This document shows, piece after piece, positions 32,868 to 42,070 of a stretch of 47,739 nt of DNA. Position 1 is the first letter of the stretch; each line of letters starts with the position of its first letter. A program made the position numbers and the translations under genes. The notes below the pieces were generated by a model, which was not told the origin of the DNA, made no database searches, and saw nothing but the letters and a program-made list of their open reading frames with translations. This DNA is from Pelagibacteraceae bacterium AG-422-N09 (GTDB taxonomy: Bacteria; Pseudomonadota; Alphaproteobacteria; Pelagibacterales; AG-422-B15), in assembly GCA_003213515.1 (NCBI GenBank), contig QCMV01000002.1, positions 10,001 through 57,739 on the forward strand, read 5' to 3'.

Positions 32868-33736
32868 AGAGATATCTTTTAAGACTTGTCGTTTTATTTT
32901 GGTCTCTGCATTATAAATTATTAGAGAAAAATAAAAAATATAAGAACCTTCATAAGGGCAAAACATGCTTTATTTTTGGTAATGGAGCATCGTTGAAATA
33001 CTATGATTTTTCAAAAATACCTATAGATTATTCTATTGCTACAACTTTTGGTTTATTAGATATTAGAATGAAAAAATTAAAACCTAAATATTATATTATT
33101 CCAGATCAATACAACTTTTATTCAGTTGTAAGAAATAAAAGAAGGAAAGGTATTAGTATAAATATTATTGGAAGAATATTTAAAGAAATAATTAAAGCGA
33201 ACCCCCAAACGACATTTTTTATTAGTCTAACTAATGCTTATTCTTACTTTGCTACACCTAACAATGTAAATTATTTTTACACAAGATACAGATCTGATAT
33301 TAAAAATAATGAATTTATCTTTTCTAATGATTTATGTAAAAATTTTAACTGCACAGAAGGGTCATTAGATGTAATGATAGGAGTAGCAAAATATTTAGGC
33401 TTTTCTAAAGCAGTACTTTTAGGCTGTGATTATCTTGGTTCACCGAAACTTGAAGGGCACTTTTACTCAGATGAAGAGCCATGGTTTGGAGATCCTGTAT
33501 ATGATGACTATCTTAAAAGAATTAAAAAAGTATCTGAGGATATTGATATACTTGCTATTTTTCCAAAAGGTATTAAAAGCACTATTTTTAACTCAAATTC
33601 ATTTGATGAATATTTTGATGCAAATGAAAAAAAATTTGTTAATGAAGAGATTGTTAATTCTAAGGATTTAAATTTATTAAGAAAAGCTGGCATAAATGAA
33701 CAGCTATGGATGAGAAAACCTGATGACGAAAAATAA
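32864..33736 (+). CDS. DUF115/GT42-like putative glycosyltransferase
   Basis: A 290-residue protein. After a short hydrophobic N-terminus, residues 34-52 read TCFIFGNGASLKYYDFSKI, the pattern that opens GT42 sialyltransferases (CstI/CstII) and the DUF115/MptE-like group. Further on, EGSLDVMIGVAKYLGFSKAVLLGCDYLG is spaced like the GT42 region before its catalytic histidine, and H199 follows in EGHFYS. With two NeuB and two CMP-sugar synthetase homologues in the window, a nonulosonate transferase is a reasonable guess. The assignment is from remembered motifs and no alignment was made. It overlaps the ABC exporter gene by four bases and pseB by 14. Confidence 0.65.
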   Translation: MKRYLLRLVVLFWSLHYKLLEKNKKYKNLHKGKTCFIFGNGASLKYYDFSKIPIDYSIATTFGLLDIRMKKLKPKYYIIPDQYNFYSVVRNKRRKGISINIIGRIFKEIIKANPQTTFFISLTNAYSYFATPNNVNYFYTRYRSDIKNNEFIFSNDLCKNFNCTEGSLDVMIGVAKYLGFSKAVLLGCDYLGSPKLEGHFYSDEEPWFGDPVYDDYLKRIKKVSEDIDILAIFPKGIKSTIFNSNSFDEYFDANEKKFVNEEIVNSKDLNLLRKAGINEQLWMRKPDDEK

Positions 33737-34721
33737 AAGAATACTTATAACTGGTGGAACAGGATCCTTTGGTCAGAGAATAACAAGAACCATAATGAAG
33801 AATTATGAGGCGAACAATCTTGTCATTTTTTCAAGAGATGAACTGAAACAGTTTAACATGATGGAAGAATTAGGTTCGGATAATATAGAATATATAATTG
33901 GAGATGTAAGAGATAAAGACAGGTTAAAGATTGCAATGCAAGGTGTAGATATAGTAATTCATGCGGCAGCGCTTAAACAAGTTCCTTCCACAGAATATAA
34001 TCCAGTAGAATGTATTAAAACTAATATACACGGAGCTGAAAATGTTATTGCTGCTTCAATTCAATCTGGAGTTAAAAAAGTAATAGCATTGTCAACTGAT
34101 AAAGCGGGTAATCCAATTAGTCTTTACGGAGCATCCAAACTTGTGTCTGACAAACTTTTTGTATCTGCAAATAACTTTGAGAAGTCAGATAACACGAAAT
34201 TTTCTGTTGTAAGATATGGTAATGTTGTTGGTTCAAGAGGTTCCGTTGTTCCATTTTTCCAAAAATTAATAGATTCAGGTTCAGACTATCTTCCAATAAC
34301 AGACAAAGAAATGACGCGTTTTTGGATCACTCTACAACAGGGAGTTGATTTTGTGTTAAAAAACTTTGACAGAATGAAAGGGGGAGAAATTTTTATTCCA
34401 AAAATTCCATCGGCAAAAATAACTGATTTAGCAATTGCTATGGCTCCTAATTTAGTTCAAAAAATTATTGGTATCAGACCAGGGGAAAAAATTCATGAAA
34501 CTTTGTGTCCTTCAGAAAATTCTTCACAAACTTTAGAATTTTCTGACCACTACGTGATTTGTCCATCAATTAAATTTAATAATTTTGATGAAAAAAATTA
34601 TAAATTAAACGAGTTAAATGAGTCTGGTAAGTATGTTAAAGATGGATTTGAATATTCTTCAGGATTAAATCCACATTTTTTAACTATAGAAGAATTAAAA
34701 AATTATAATAATCTTCCTTAA
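33723..34721 (+). CDS. pseB: UDP-GlcNAc 4,6-dehydratase, PseB-like
   Basis: The first enzyme of pseudaminic-acid-type pathways: converts UDP-GlcNAc to a 4-keto-6-deoxy sugar. The 332 residues carry GGTGSFG at 11-17, HAAALKQVP at 80-88, and the catalytic set D126-K127 (STDKA) with Y135-x3-K139 (YGASK). This spelling fits the FlaA1/PseB branch and differs from RmlB. It overlaps the previous gene by 14 bases. The downstream DegT aminotransferase (36475), NeuB (35411) and GNAT (39339) match the roles of PseC, PseI and PseH, though a nucleotide-cleaving hydrolase (PseG) was not recognised. Confidence 0.9.
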   Translation: MTKNKRILITGGTGSFGQRITRTIMKNYEANNLVIFSRDELKQFNMMEELGSDNIEYIIGDVRDKDRLKIAMQGVDIVIHAAALKQVPSTEYNPVECIKTNIHGAENVIAASIQSGVKKVIALSTDKAGNPISLYGASKLVSDKLFVSANNFEKSDNTKFSVVRYGNVVGSRGSVVPFFQKLIDSGSDYLPITDKEMTRFWITLQQGVDFVLKNFDRMKGGEIFIPKIPSAKITDLAIAMAPNLVQKIIGIRPGEKIHETLCPSENSSQTLEFSDHYVICPSIKFNNFDEKNYKLNELNESGKYVKDGFEYSSGLNPHFLTIEELKNYNNLP

Positions 34722-34739
34722 AAAAACAAACCTTATTAA

Positions 34740-35408
34740 ATGAATATTATAAATAAAAAGGCTGATGTAACTGTGATTATTCCAACTTATAATCATGAAA
34801 AATTTATTGGAAGATGTATAAGATCCTTACTTAATCAAAACATAGAAAATAATTTATTGGAGATAATAGTAATTAATGACGGAAGCACAGATGGTACGAG
34901 CAAGATTCTTGAACTTTATAAAGATGAAATTAAGATTATTGAAAATAAGACTAATAAGGGCCTTCCAGCATCTTTAAATAAAGCAATCAGATTAGCTAGG
35001 TCACCATTTATTGTTCGAGTAGACTCTGATGATTATGTTAATGAAAATTTTATAAATTTGTTACATATGTTTTTATTAAATAATGATGATATTGATGCGG
35101 TCGCATGTGATTATTTCAAAGTAGATGAAAAAGGTAATATTATTCGGAGAGTATCCTGTGAAGAGGATCCTATTGCATGTGGAATTATGTTTAGAATTGA
35201 ACAATTAATAGATATTGGTTTATATGATGAAAATTTTATCCTTCATGAAGAAAAAGAGCTTAGATATCGATTTACAAAAAAATATGAAATTACAAGATTA
35301 CAGTTGCCTCTTTATAGATATAGACAACATCAAAGTAATATTACTAAAGATTTAGAATTGAAGGCCATTTATGAAGACCTTTTAAATGAGAAGCACGGTA
35401 AAGTATAG
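34740..35408 (+). CDS. GT2-family glycosyltransferase
   Basis: A 222-residue, single-domain GT-A enzyme. [13 protein letters not shown] is at 12-24, [10 protein letters not shown] at 44-53 and the metal-binding D95-x-D97-D98. No membrane helices are present, so it is a cytoplasmic or peripheral inverting transferase. It is slightly short for the family but keeps the C-terminal [11 protein letters not shown] element where the catalytic base region ends. It sits between pseB and neuB with spacers of 18 and two bases, so it probably adds one residue to the same glycan. The donor sugar is unknown. Confidence 0.88.
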   Translation: MNIINKKADVTVIIPTYNHEKFIGRCIRSLLNQNIENNLLEIIVINDGSTDGTSKILELYKDEIKIIENKTNKGLPASLNKAIRLARSPFIVRVDSDDYVNENFINLLHMFLLNNDDIDAVACDYFKVDEKGNIIRRVSCEEDPIACGIMFRIEQLIDIGLYDENFILHEEKELRYRFTKKYEITRLQLPLYRYRQHQSNITKDLELKAIYEDLLNEKHGKV

Positions 35409-35410
35409 TA

Positions 35411-36472
35411 ATGGTAAGACTCAATAACAAGGATTTAAACGCGTTTTCAGAACCATATATAATTGCGGAGATAGGTGTAAATCATGAGGGTAATTTTAAA
35501 AAAGCCATTAACTTAATAGATTTAGCAAAAGAAGGAGGTGCTGATGCTGTAAAATTTCAAACATATAAAGCCGAAACAATCGCTTCTAAAGACTCACCTT
35601 CATATTGGGATCTAAATAAGGAATCTACCACTAGTCAATTTTTACTTTTTAAAAAATACGATTCCTTTAATAAGAACGACTATCATGAACTCTCTAACTA
35701 TTGCAAAAAAATTGGAATTGAATTTTTATCAACACCATTTGATTTAGAGTCTGTTGATTTTTTAGATCCATTAATGAATTTTTTTAAAATTGCTTCTGCC
35801 GATATTAATAATATTCCACTCTTAAGAAAGATTGCATCAAAAAGAAAACCAATTATTTTATCCACAGGAGCTTCAGAAAAAAATGAAATTAATTACGCTA
35901 TATCTACCATTGAGAAAGAAGGGCTAAAAAAGGAGAATATAATTCTACTACACTGTATCCTTAATTATCCTACAAAAGATGAGGACGCAAATTTATTTAT
36001 GATTAAAGATTTGGTTAATTCTTATCCTTCAAATTTAATTGGCTATTCTGACCATACTTTGCCAAATGCAAGCATGTCAGTTATATCTACAGCTTATCTT
36101 ATGGGAGCCGTAGTAATTGAAAAACATTTTACAGATGATAAATCTTTACCTGGTAACGATCACTATCATTCAATGGACGTTAGTGATTTAAAAAATATTC
36201 GAACTAACACAGAAAAAATTGCTAAAATACTAGGGTCAATAAAAGAAAAAAAATCTATAGCTGAGGAGCAGATTGCAAGAGAAAATGCAAGAAGAAGTAT
36301 TGTTCTCTTAAAAGATTTACCAGCAGGCCATACTCTCAAAGAGTCCGACTTAATTTGTAAAAGACCAGGATCAGGTATAAGTCCATCAGAATGGGATGAT
36401 ATTCTAGGAAAAAAATTGTTAAAATCTCTAAAATCTGATCACATATTAAAATGGTCTGAGATTGAAAAATAA
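35411..36472 (+). CDS. neuB: nonulosonate synthase with SAF domain (NeuB/PseI/SpsE-like)
   Basis: A full-length 353-residue synthase. The PEP-condensing barrel has IAEIGVNHEGN, VKFQTYKAE, STGAS, HCILNYPT, GYSDHT and EKHFTDD. It is followed by a SAF/antifreeze-like domain from residue ~293 (RSIVLLKDLPAGHTLKESDL). It differs clearly from the SAF-less neuB at 5518, so the window encodes two nonulosonate synthases. Position with pseB, an aminotransferase and an acetyltransferase suggests PseI-type or LegI-type specificity. The next gene starts two bases later. Confidence 0.92.
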   Translation: MVRLNNKDLNAFSEPYIIAEIGVNHEGNFKKAINLIDLAKEGGADAVKFQTYKAETIASKDSPSYWDLNKESTTSQFLLFKKYDSFNKNDYHELSNYCKKIGIEFLSTPFDLESVDFLDPLMNFFKIASADINNIPLLRKIASKRKPIILSTGASEKNEINYAISTIEKEGLKKENIILLHCILNYPTKDEDANLFMIKDLVNSYPSNLIGYSDHTLPNASMSVISTAYLMGAVVIEKHFTDDKSLPGNDHYHSMDVSDLKNIRTNTEKIAKILGSIKEKKSIAEEQIARENARRSIVLLKDLPAGHTLKESDLICKRPGSGISPSEWDDILGKKLLKSLKSDHILKWSEIEK

Positions 36473-36474
36473 AA

Positions 36475-37662
36475 ATGAAAAGAATTAGTTCACTCGAGAA
36501 AAAATATGTTCAAGAAGTACTGGATAGTCAGTTTAATTCTAAAGACGGTGCAAAATTTAATAAATTATTAGAAAAAAAATTTAAAAAAAAATTTAAATGT
36601 AAATATGCAATTCCTGTAGCTAATGGAACTGCAGGTTTACATATAGCTTTATTAACTTTTGGTCTCAGCAAAAAAGATGAAGTCATTGTGCCTGCATTAA
36701 CAATGAGTAGTACAGCTATTTCAGTTTTGCTAGCAGGCGGTACACCAATATTTGCTGATATAGATCCTAAAACATTTTTGATTGACCCTAAGAGTATTAA
36801 AAAATCTATAAATAAAAATACTAAAGGGATAATTACTGTTTCACTTTATGGTTTAATGCCAGACTACAAAGAAATAAAAAAGATCACTTCTAAAAAAAAT
36901 ATTTTTATCATTGAAGACAATGCCGAATGTTTTTTAGGAAGAAGTTTAAAAAATATTACTGGAAGTTATGGTGAATTCTCAATGTATAGTTTTCAGTCTT
37001 CAAAACATATTACTTGCGGAAATGGGGGAATAATTACTACTAACAAAAGAGATTTATATGAAAAGGCTAAGGAAATTTCAAATCTAGGATACCCAATTTC
37101 AGGAAAAAAATCATTTACGAGGAATAATATCCAAGATCCAAACTTTGAAAGACATAAAGTTTTAGGTTTAAACTATAGATTGCCTGAGCTATGTGCAGCT
37201 GTTGCATATGCACAACTAGAAAGAATTGAGGATCTAATTAGAGTAAGAAAAGAAGCGGGAAAAAAATTTAAAAAAATTATTAAAGAGTTTTCTTTTGTAA
37301 AAGAGCAGAAGGTTCCTAAAGGATATATTCATACGTATTGGTGTTTTCCTTTTGTTTTAAATTTTAAGAATAAAAATATTTGGTTTAAGTTCAAAAAAAT
37401 TTTTAATAAAAATGGAGGTGATTTTTTTTATGCGGCGTGGAAACCGGCATATCTTGAACCTTTATTTAAAACAATTTATAGTAGTACTGTTATAAATAAA
37501 AAATATTCTAAAGGTTTGTGTCCAAATGCAGAGTATATTCAAGAAAGAGTAGTGCAATTGAAAACCAATTATTGGGCACCTCGTAGATTAAATGCACAAT
37601 TAGGAATTTTAAGGAAGACATTGAAAGAAATTGAATATGAATATCTATCAAAAAATCTTTAA
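36475..37662 (+). CDS. DegT-family sugar aminotransferase (PseC/LegC-like)
   Basis: A 395-residue PLP enzyme. NGTAGLHIAL is at 50-59, EDNAECF near 147-153, and the Schiff-base lysine K177 lies in FQSSKHITCGNGG, the H-next-to-K form seen in one DegT branch. It would aminate the 4-keto sugar made by the PseB-like enzyme, as PseC or LegC does, but that partner assignment rests on gene order. The C-terminal region is rich in Lys and longer than in the aminotransferases at 17648 and 18759. It overlaps the SDR gene after it by about 26 bases. Confidence 0.9.
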   Translation: MKRISSLEKKYVQEVLDSQFNSKDGAKFNKLLEKKFKKKFKCKYAIPVANGTAGLHIALLTFGLSKKDEVIVPALTMSSTAISVLLAGGTPIFADIDPKTFLIDPKSIKKSINKNTKGIITVSLYGLMPDYKEIKKITSKKNIFIIEDNAECFLGRSLKNITGSYGEFSMYSFQSSKHITCGNGGIITTNKRDLYEKAKEISNLGYPISGKKSFTRNNIQDPNFERHKVLGLNYRLPELCAAVAYAQLERIEDLIRVRKEAGKKFKKIIKEFSFVKEQKVPKGYIHTYWCFPFVLNFKNKNIWFKFKKIFNKNGGDFFYAAWKPAYLEPLFKTIYSSTVINKKYSKGLCPNAEYIQERVVQLKTNYWAPRRLNAQLGILRKTLKEIEYEYLSKNL

Positions 37663-38419
37663 TTTAAATAATAAAATTGTTCTCATTACCGGAAGCAGAG
37701 GCTTACTAGGAGAGAAGATACTTAAAACATTTAGAAAATTAAATGCGAAAATTATTGCAGTTGATTATATTAAAAACAATAAAGAGTTTAACTTTATAAG
37801 AAAAAATAGAGAGCTAAGTTTTAATGCTGATATGTCCAACACTGCCCACGTAAAGTTGATTACGAAAAAAATTCAAAGTCATTTTAAGAAGGTTGATGTA
37901 ATAATTAATGCTCATCAAATCAAACCTGAAGGATTTTTATCTAACAAGCCTGAAGATTTGAATGAAGATATATGGAAACGAATAATTGATGTTAATTTAA
38001 CAGGAACTTTTTTAAGTTGTAAATATTTTGGAAAGCTCATGTTTAAGCAGAAAAAAGGTTCAATAATTAATTTCGGATCAACATACGGAGTGGTCTCTTC
38101 TAATTATAATCTTTACAATAAACTTAAATTTGGTAATCCAATAGCTTATACAGCCAGCAAGGGAGGTATATCATCCTTAACGAAATATCTTGCAACTCAT
38201 TGGGCAAAAAAAGGAATTAGAGTAAATTGTTTAATTCCTCACGGGGTAGCAAATAATCATTCGGCACAATTTAAGAAGAATTTTGAAAAAATGTCTCCAT
38301 TAGGAAGGATGATGGAAAAAGATGAAATTATTGGTCCAATAATTTTTTTAAGTTCTGATGCTTCATCATATTGTACTGGTACAGACTTTCTAGTTGAGGG
38401 CGGGTGGACAGCTTGGTAG
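37637..38419 (+). CDS. short-chain dehydrogenase/reductase (PtmA-like)
   Basis: A 260-residue classical SDR. The cofactor loop TGSRGLLG follows IVLI near residues 15-25, the INFGSTYG serine strand is present, and Y-x3-K is in AYTASKGG, with a C-terminal FLVEGGWT. An in-frame TTG six bases earlier is open, but the ATG at 37637 is preferred. The usual NNAG is NAHQ. SDRs of this kind (PtmA) sit in nonulosonate clusters between the aminotransferase and the CMP-transferase, which fits here. It may reduce or oxidise the sugar before condensation; the exact step is uncertain. Confidence 0.85.
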   Translation: MNIYQKIFNLNNKIVLITGSRGLLGEKILKTFRKLNAKIIAVDYIKNNKEFNFIRKNRELSFNADMSNTAHVKLITKKIQSHFKKVDVIINAHQIKPEGFLSNKPEDLNEDIWKRIIDVNLTGTFLSCKYFGKLMFKQKKGSIINFGSTYGVVSSNYNLYNKLKFGNPIAYTASKGGISSLTKYLATHWAKKGIRVNCLIPHGVANNHSAQFKKNFEKMSPLGRMMEKDEIIGPIIFLSSDASSYCTGTDFLVEGGWTAW

Positions 38420-38435
38420 TAAATTAAAGCAAAAA

Positions 38436-39296
38436 GTGAAAGATAACCAAAAAATAAGTTTTAATGATCTTTATAACTATTCTGATTGGCCAAAAATTCT
38501 ATCTGAAGAAAAAGAATTTAAAACAAAAACCAAAAATAAAATAAATATATTAAGAGAATTTAACGATGACAAGTGGGGAAGATTAGTTTCATACTTTCAC
38601 GATAAAGATGAAATCACTATAGATGAACTAGAGGCAAAATATGATAACTTAGATCAAATTGAACCCTATTATGAAAATAACAATTTTTATATTACATTAA
38701 ATCGCAATATACTATCTAAACATTTAAATTATTATTCAAAATTTATACAAAAGTATAATTATAATAATCCATCTATCGTAGAATTAGGTGCAGGTTATGG
38801 ATCAAAGATTTTAGGAATTTCTAAATTTGACAATTTTTCCAAAAACTCTTTGATTGCTGCAGAATATACTGAAAATGGAAGGACACTTTTACATAAAGCA
38901 AGTAATTCTTGCAATAATAAGGTAATAGTTGGAGGCTGCGATTTTAATAAATGCAAAGTTGATAAAGATTTAATTCCCGAAGACTCAATTATATTCACAT
39001 CATATGCTTTGATGTGTATTCCATTCATAGAAGATAAATTGATTGATTTTTTCATAGAATTAAAACCAAAAGTCATAATTAATTTTGAACCATGCTACGA
39101 ACTGTATGACAGTATTACTCCGCATGATATAATGTGCAAAAAATACATTGAAATTAATGGATATAGTAAAAATATTTATTCGGCGATTAAGAAAAAATCT
39201 ATGAAAGGTGATTGTCAATTATTAGGTGTATCACATAAGGTTGTTAGTTTTAATCCATTTGTTCCAATATCCGCTATTGAGTGGAAACCAAATTAA
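38436..39296 (+). CDS. SAM methyltransferase-like protein
   Basis: A ~286-residue protein with a SAM-binding motif VELGAGYGSKILG at about residue 112, resembling the ELGGGYG motif of the putative sugar O-methyltransferase at 25713. The C-terminal half has NFEPCYELYD and HKVVSFNP. The start is unsure: the frame is open back to a TTG at 38394 that overlaps the SDR by 26 bases, while the GTG at 38436 lies 17 bases after the SDR stop and is chosen here. Neither has a clear Shine-Dalgarno. It lies between the SDR and a GNAT acetyltransferase in the nonulosonate set, so it probably methylates that sugar. Confidence 0.75.
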   Translation: MKDNQKISFNDLYNYSDWPKILSEEKEFKTKTKNKINILREFNDDKWGRLVSYFHDKDEITIDELEAKYDNLDQIEPYYENNNFYITLNRNILSKHLNYYSKFIQKYNYNNPSIVELGAGYGSKILGISKFDNFSKNSLIAAEYTENGRTLLHKASNSCNNKVIVGGCDFNKCKVDKDLIPEDSIIFTSYALMCIPFIEDKLIDFFIELKPKVIINFEPCYELYDSITPHDIMCKKYIEINGYSKNIYSAIKKKSMKGDCQLLGVSHKVVSFNPFVPISAIEWKPN

Positions 39297-39338
39297 TTGT
39301 AGAAATCGAGTGTAAATCTTATTTATTGAGTATCAATT

Positions 39339-39872
39339 GTGAAAAAAACTTATCTTAAACAAACAAAGATTAGAAAGATAAAAATTATAGATGTATCTAT
39401 AGACTGGGTTAATTGGCTAAATGATAAACAGATTGTTCAATTTTCAAAACAAAAGAATAATAGGCATACGTTAAGTTCACAAAAAAAATTTGTAAAAAAA
39501 AAATTAGAAGACAAAAATTCAGTTCTATATGGAATCTTCTTTGAGGATAATCATATTGGCTTAGTAGAATTAGATTTAATTGACAAATTTAATAAGAACT
39601 GTGAGATTTCATATTTTATTGGAGAGAAAAATTTATGGGGCAAAGATATAGCTTCTATTGCAATTAATATGGCACTTAACGAGGCATTTAATAAATTAGG
39701 CATTTTAAAAGTTTATGCTGGAGTGTATTCAAATAACTATCCAAGTCATAGGGTACTTTTAAAAAACAATTTTAAAAAAGAAGGAGATCTTAAAAATTTT
39801 TATAAATATAATAACAATAGAGTTTCAAAAATATTTTTTGGATTAGATAAAAAAAATTATAAAAAAATTTAA
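39339..39872 (+). CDS. GNAT N-acetyltransferase (PseH-like)
   Basis: A 177-residue RimJ/RimL-type acetyltransferase starting at GTG. The ISYFIGEKNLWGKDIASIAI segment holds the acetyl-CoA-binding motif A, although the canonical Q/R-x-x-G-x-G/A is loose here (WGKDIA). The C-terminal VYSNNYPSHRVLLKNNFKKEG is typical. In pseudaminate or legionaminate pathways a GNAT (PseH/LegH) acetylates the amino group made by the aminotransferase. The surrounding genes make that role plausible. The start was chosen because the upstream 42 bases contain no in-frame alternative that preserves the fold. Confidence 0.84.
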   Translation: MKKTYLKQTKIRKIKIIDVSIDWVNWLNDKQIVQFSKQKNNRHTLSSQKKFVKKKLEDKNSVLYGIFFEDNHIGLVELDLIDKFNKNCEISYFIGEKNLWGKDIASIAINMALNEAFNKLGILKVYAGVYSNNYPSHRVLLKNNFKKEGDLKNFYKYNNNRVSKIFFGLDKKNYKKI

Positions 39873-39873
39873 C

Positions 39874-41226
39874 ATGAATAAAAATTTTAATAAAAAAAAT
39901 AAAGAATTTCCAAACATTGATAAAATAAATAAAGACTTTAAAAAATTATTTTTTCTTAATAGAAGTTTAACAGGTGAAGGAAATATTAAAACATTAGAAA
40001 TTTTAAATAATATTGTTCCAATTAAAATAAAAAAAATAAAATCTGGGACAAAAGTTTATGATTGGAAAATTCCACCTGAGTGGTCAATTAAAGATGGCTA
40101 TGTCAAAAATGGCAATGGAGAAAAAATAATTGATTGGAAAAAGAATAATCTACAAGTTGTAAATTATAGTCAACCGATACGAAAGCAGAATGTCTCTAAA
40201 ACAGAGATAATGAGCCACATACATACTCTACCGCAACATAAAGACTGGATTCCATATAGAACAAGTTATTACAATAAAAGCTGGGGATTTTGTACTACAG
40301 ATCGACTTTTGAAATCAAAAAAATTTAAAGAACCTTTTGAGGTTTGTATTGATTCGAGTTTTAACGATCAGGGTAGTTTAATTTATGGAGAGTCGTTTCA
40401 TAAAGGAAAATCAAGTAAAGAAATCCTTATATCGGCTTATATTTGCCATCCCTCAATGGCAAATGACAATCTTTCGGGAATATTAACTGCAGTTTATCTT
40501 TTTAATTATATTAAGAAATTTAAGAATTTTTATAGTTATAGGCTGGTTTTATGCCCAGAAACAATTGGTGCTATCGCTTTTTTAAAAAAATTAAACAAAC
40601 CTAAAAATATTGTTGGGGGTTGTGTTATTTCTACTACAGCAGGTCCTGGTACATTAAGTCTAAAGAAAAGTTACCAAAAAAATCATTTTATAGACCTTCT
40701 TGCCGAAATTTCAGTATCCAAACTGGAAAAGAATTGGATTGAATATGGTTTTACTCCTGACGGAAGTGATGAGAGACAATATTCTTCTCCTGGTTTCCGC
40801 ATACCAATAATTACTATTTCAAAATCAAAGTATCATGAGTACAAGGAGTATCATACTTCTGCGGATAATCTAAAGTTTGTAAAAGCTAAAAGCCTAATGT
40901 TAAGCTTAAAGGCATATAAGGAATGGTTTAAGCTGCTAGAAATGAATAGAATATTTGAGAGGAAAATGAAATATTGTGAATATCAATTAGGAAATAAAGG
41001 ACTATATCCAACTTTAGGTGGACCAAGAGCTGAACTATCAAAGAGAACAAATTTGTTTAGAAATATAACTGGAGAACATATTAAGGCATTTGGATGGATC
41101 ATGCATCTTGCTGACGGTAGAAACTCTGTTTTAGATATGTCTCTTAAATCAGGGATTGACTATGATATAATTAGTGAGTCTTGTGATATATTTCACAAAA
41201 AAGATTTATTAAGGGTAGTTCAATGA
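39874..41226 (+). CDS. DUF4910-type aminopeptidase-like metalloprotein
   Basis: A 450-residue protein resembling the DUF4910/DUF2172 aminopeptidase-like group, which has an M28-like zinc-peptidase core. Candidate metal ligands are H192 and D198 in ICHPSMANDNLSG, E229 in CPET, and a histidine in EYHTSADNL. Such proteins recur in surface-sugar clusters, where they might act as sugar deacylases or amidases in place of peptidases. It begins one base after the GNAT gene and overlaps the formyltransferase by four. N-deacylation followed by re-acylation or formylation by its neighbours is an attractive but unproven scheme. Confidence 0.8.
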   Translation: MNKNFNKKNKEFPNIDKINKDFKKLFFLNRSLTGEGNIKTLEILNNIVPIKIKKIKSGTKVYDWKIPPEWSIKDGYVKNGNGEKIIDWKKNNLQVVNYSQPIRKQNVSKTEIMSHIHTLPQHKDWIPYRTSYYNKSWGFCTTDRLLKSKKFKEPFEVCIDSSFNDQGSLIYGESFHKGKSSKEILISAYICHPSMANDNLSGILTAVYLFNYIKKFKNFYSYRLVLCPETIGAIAFLKKLNKPKNIVGGCVISTTAGPGTLSLKKSYQKNHFIDLLAEISVSKLEKNWIEYGFTPDGSDERQYSSPGFRIPIITISKSKYHEYKEYHTSADNLKFVKAKSLMLSLKAYKEWFKLLEMNRIFERKMKYCEYQLGNKGLYPTLGGPRAELSKRTNLFRNITGEHIKAFGWIMHLADGRNSVLDMSLKSGIDYDIISESCDIFHKKDLLRVVQ

Positions 41227-42032
41227 GACTAATTATATTTAGTGGAAGTCATTCAAGACATTTGTATGTTCATAAAAAGATTGTCAAATTAGGATTTGAC
41301 TATCTAGCAATTGTAATGCAAAGAGAAAATTTGATACCTGAATCACCAGAAAACATTGAAAAAAAAGATAGAGATAATTTTAAAAGACATTTTGAAGAAA
41401 GATTATCAGTTGAAAAAAAAATATACTCAGATCTGAAAGTTGATGATGTTTTTGATAAAGATAAAGCATTAATGATTTCACCAAAAGATTTAAATTCTGA
41501 ACAGGTTTGTAAAAAAGTTATAGAGTTTAAACCTGATATTGCTTTTATTTTTGGCTGCGATTTAATTAAAGAGCCCCTTATAAGCATGCTCCCAAAGTAT
41601 AAAATAAATTTACACTTAGGCCTTTCTCCATGGTATAGAGGAAGCGCCACATTATTTTGGCCATTTTATTTCCTTGAACCACAGTTTGCAGGAATTACAT
41701 TACATAACATTTCCCTAATACCAGATTCGGGTGAAATTTTTCACCAAACTGTTCCAGATTTAGAAATAGGTGATTCAATACATGATGTCGCTGCAAAAGC
41801 TGTAGTAAAAGCAAGTGATTATGTTGTTGAAATGATGAGTCTTTTTGAGAGAGAAAAAGGTTTAACTCTTGTAAGCCAGAAAAGCACAGGAAGAGTTTGG
41901 AGAGATAGGGATTTCAAACCATACCATTTGAGACTTATTTATGATTTATTTAACAACAATATTGTTGACGAATATTTAAATGGAAATCTTGGATCACATA
42001 AGCCTAAATTAATAAATGGATTCAAGACATAA
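41223..42032 (+). CDS. formyltransferase-family protein, probable sugar N-formyltransferase
   Basis: A 269-residue protein with the folate-dependent formyltransferase core. The catalytic triad N129, H131 and D168 is in NLHLGLSPWYRG and IPDSGEI, the same spacing as in methionyl-tRNA formyltransferase and sugar N-formyltransferases such as VioF or WlaRD. It lacks the C-terminal tRNA-binding domain of Fmt and sits in a sugar cluster, so transfer of a formyl group from N10-formyl-THF to an amino sugar is likely. It starts inside the stop of the DUF4910 gene (ATGA). Confidence 0.87.
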   Translation: MRLIIFSGSHSRHLYVHKKIVKLGFDYLAIVMQRENLIPESPENIEKKDRDNFKRHFEERLSVEKKIYSDLKVDDVFDKDKALMISPKDLNSEQVCKKVIEFKPDIAFIFGCDLIKEPLISMLPKYKINLHLGLSPWYRGSATLFWPFYFLEPQFAGITLHNISLIPDSGEIFHQTVPDLEIGDSIHDVAAKAVVKASDYVVEMMSLFEREKGLTLVSQKSTGRVWRDRDFKPYHLRLIYDLFNNNIVDEYLNGNLGSHKPKLINGFKT

Positions 42033-42070
42033 AACAAATAAGGACTAATAATTTATTTCTTACTTTGCAA

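Noticed and set aside
41300-41650. Minus-strand frame of 116 codons over the formyltransferase
   Set aside because: Opposite the N-H-D catalytic region of a clear formyltransferase; no domain of its own.
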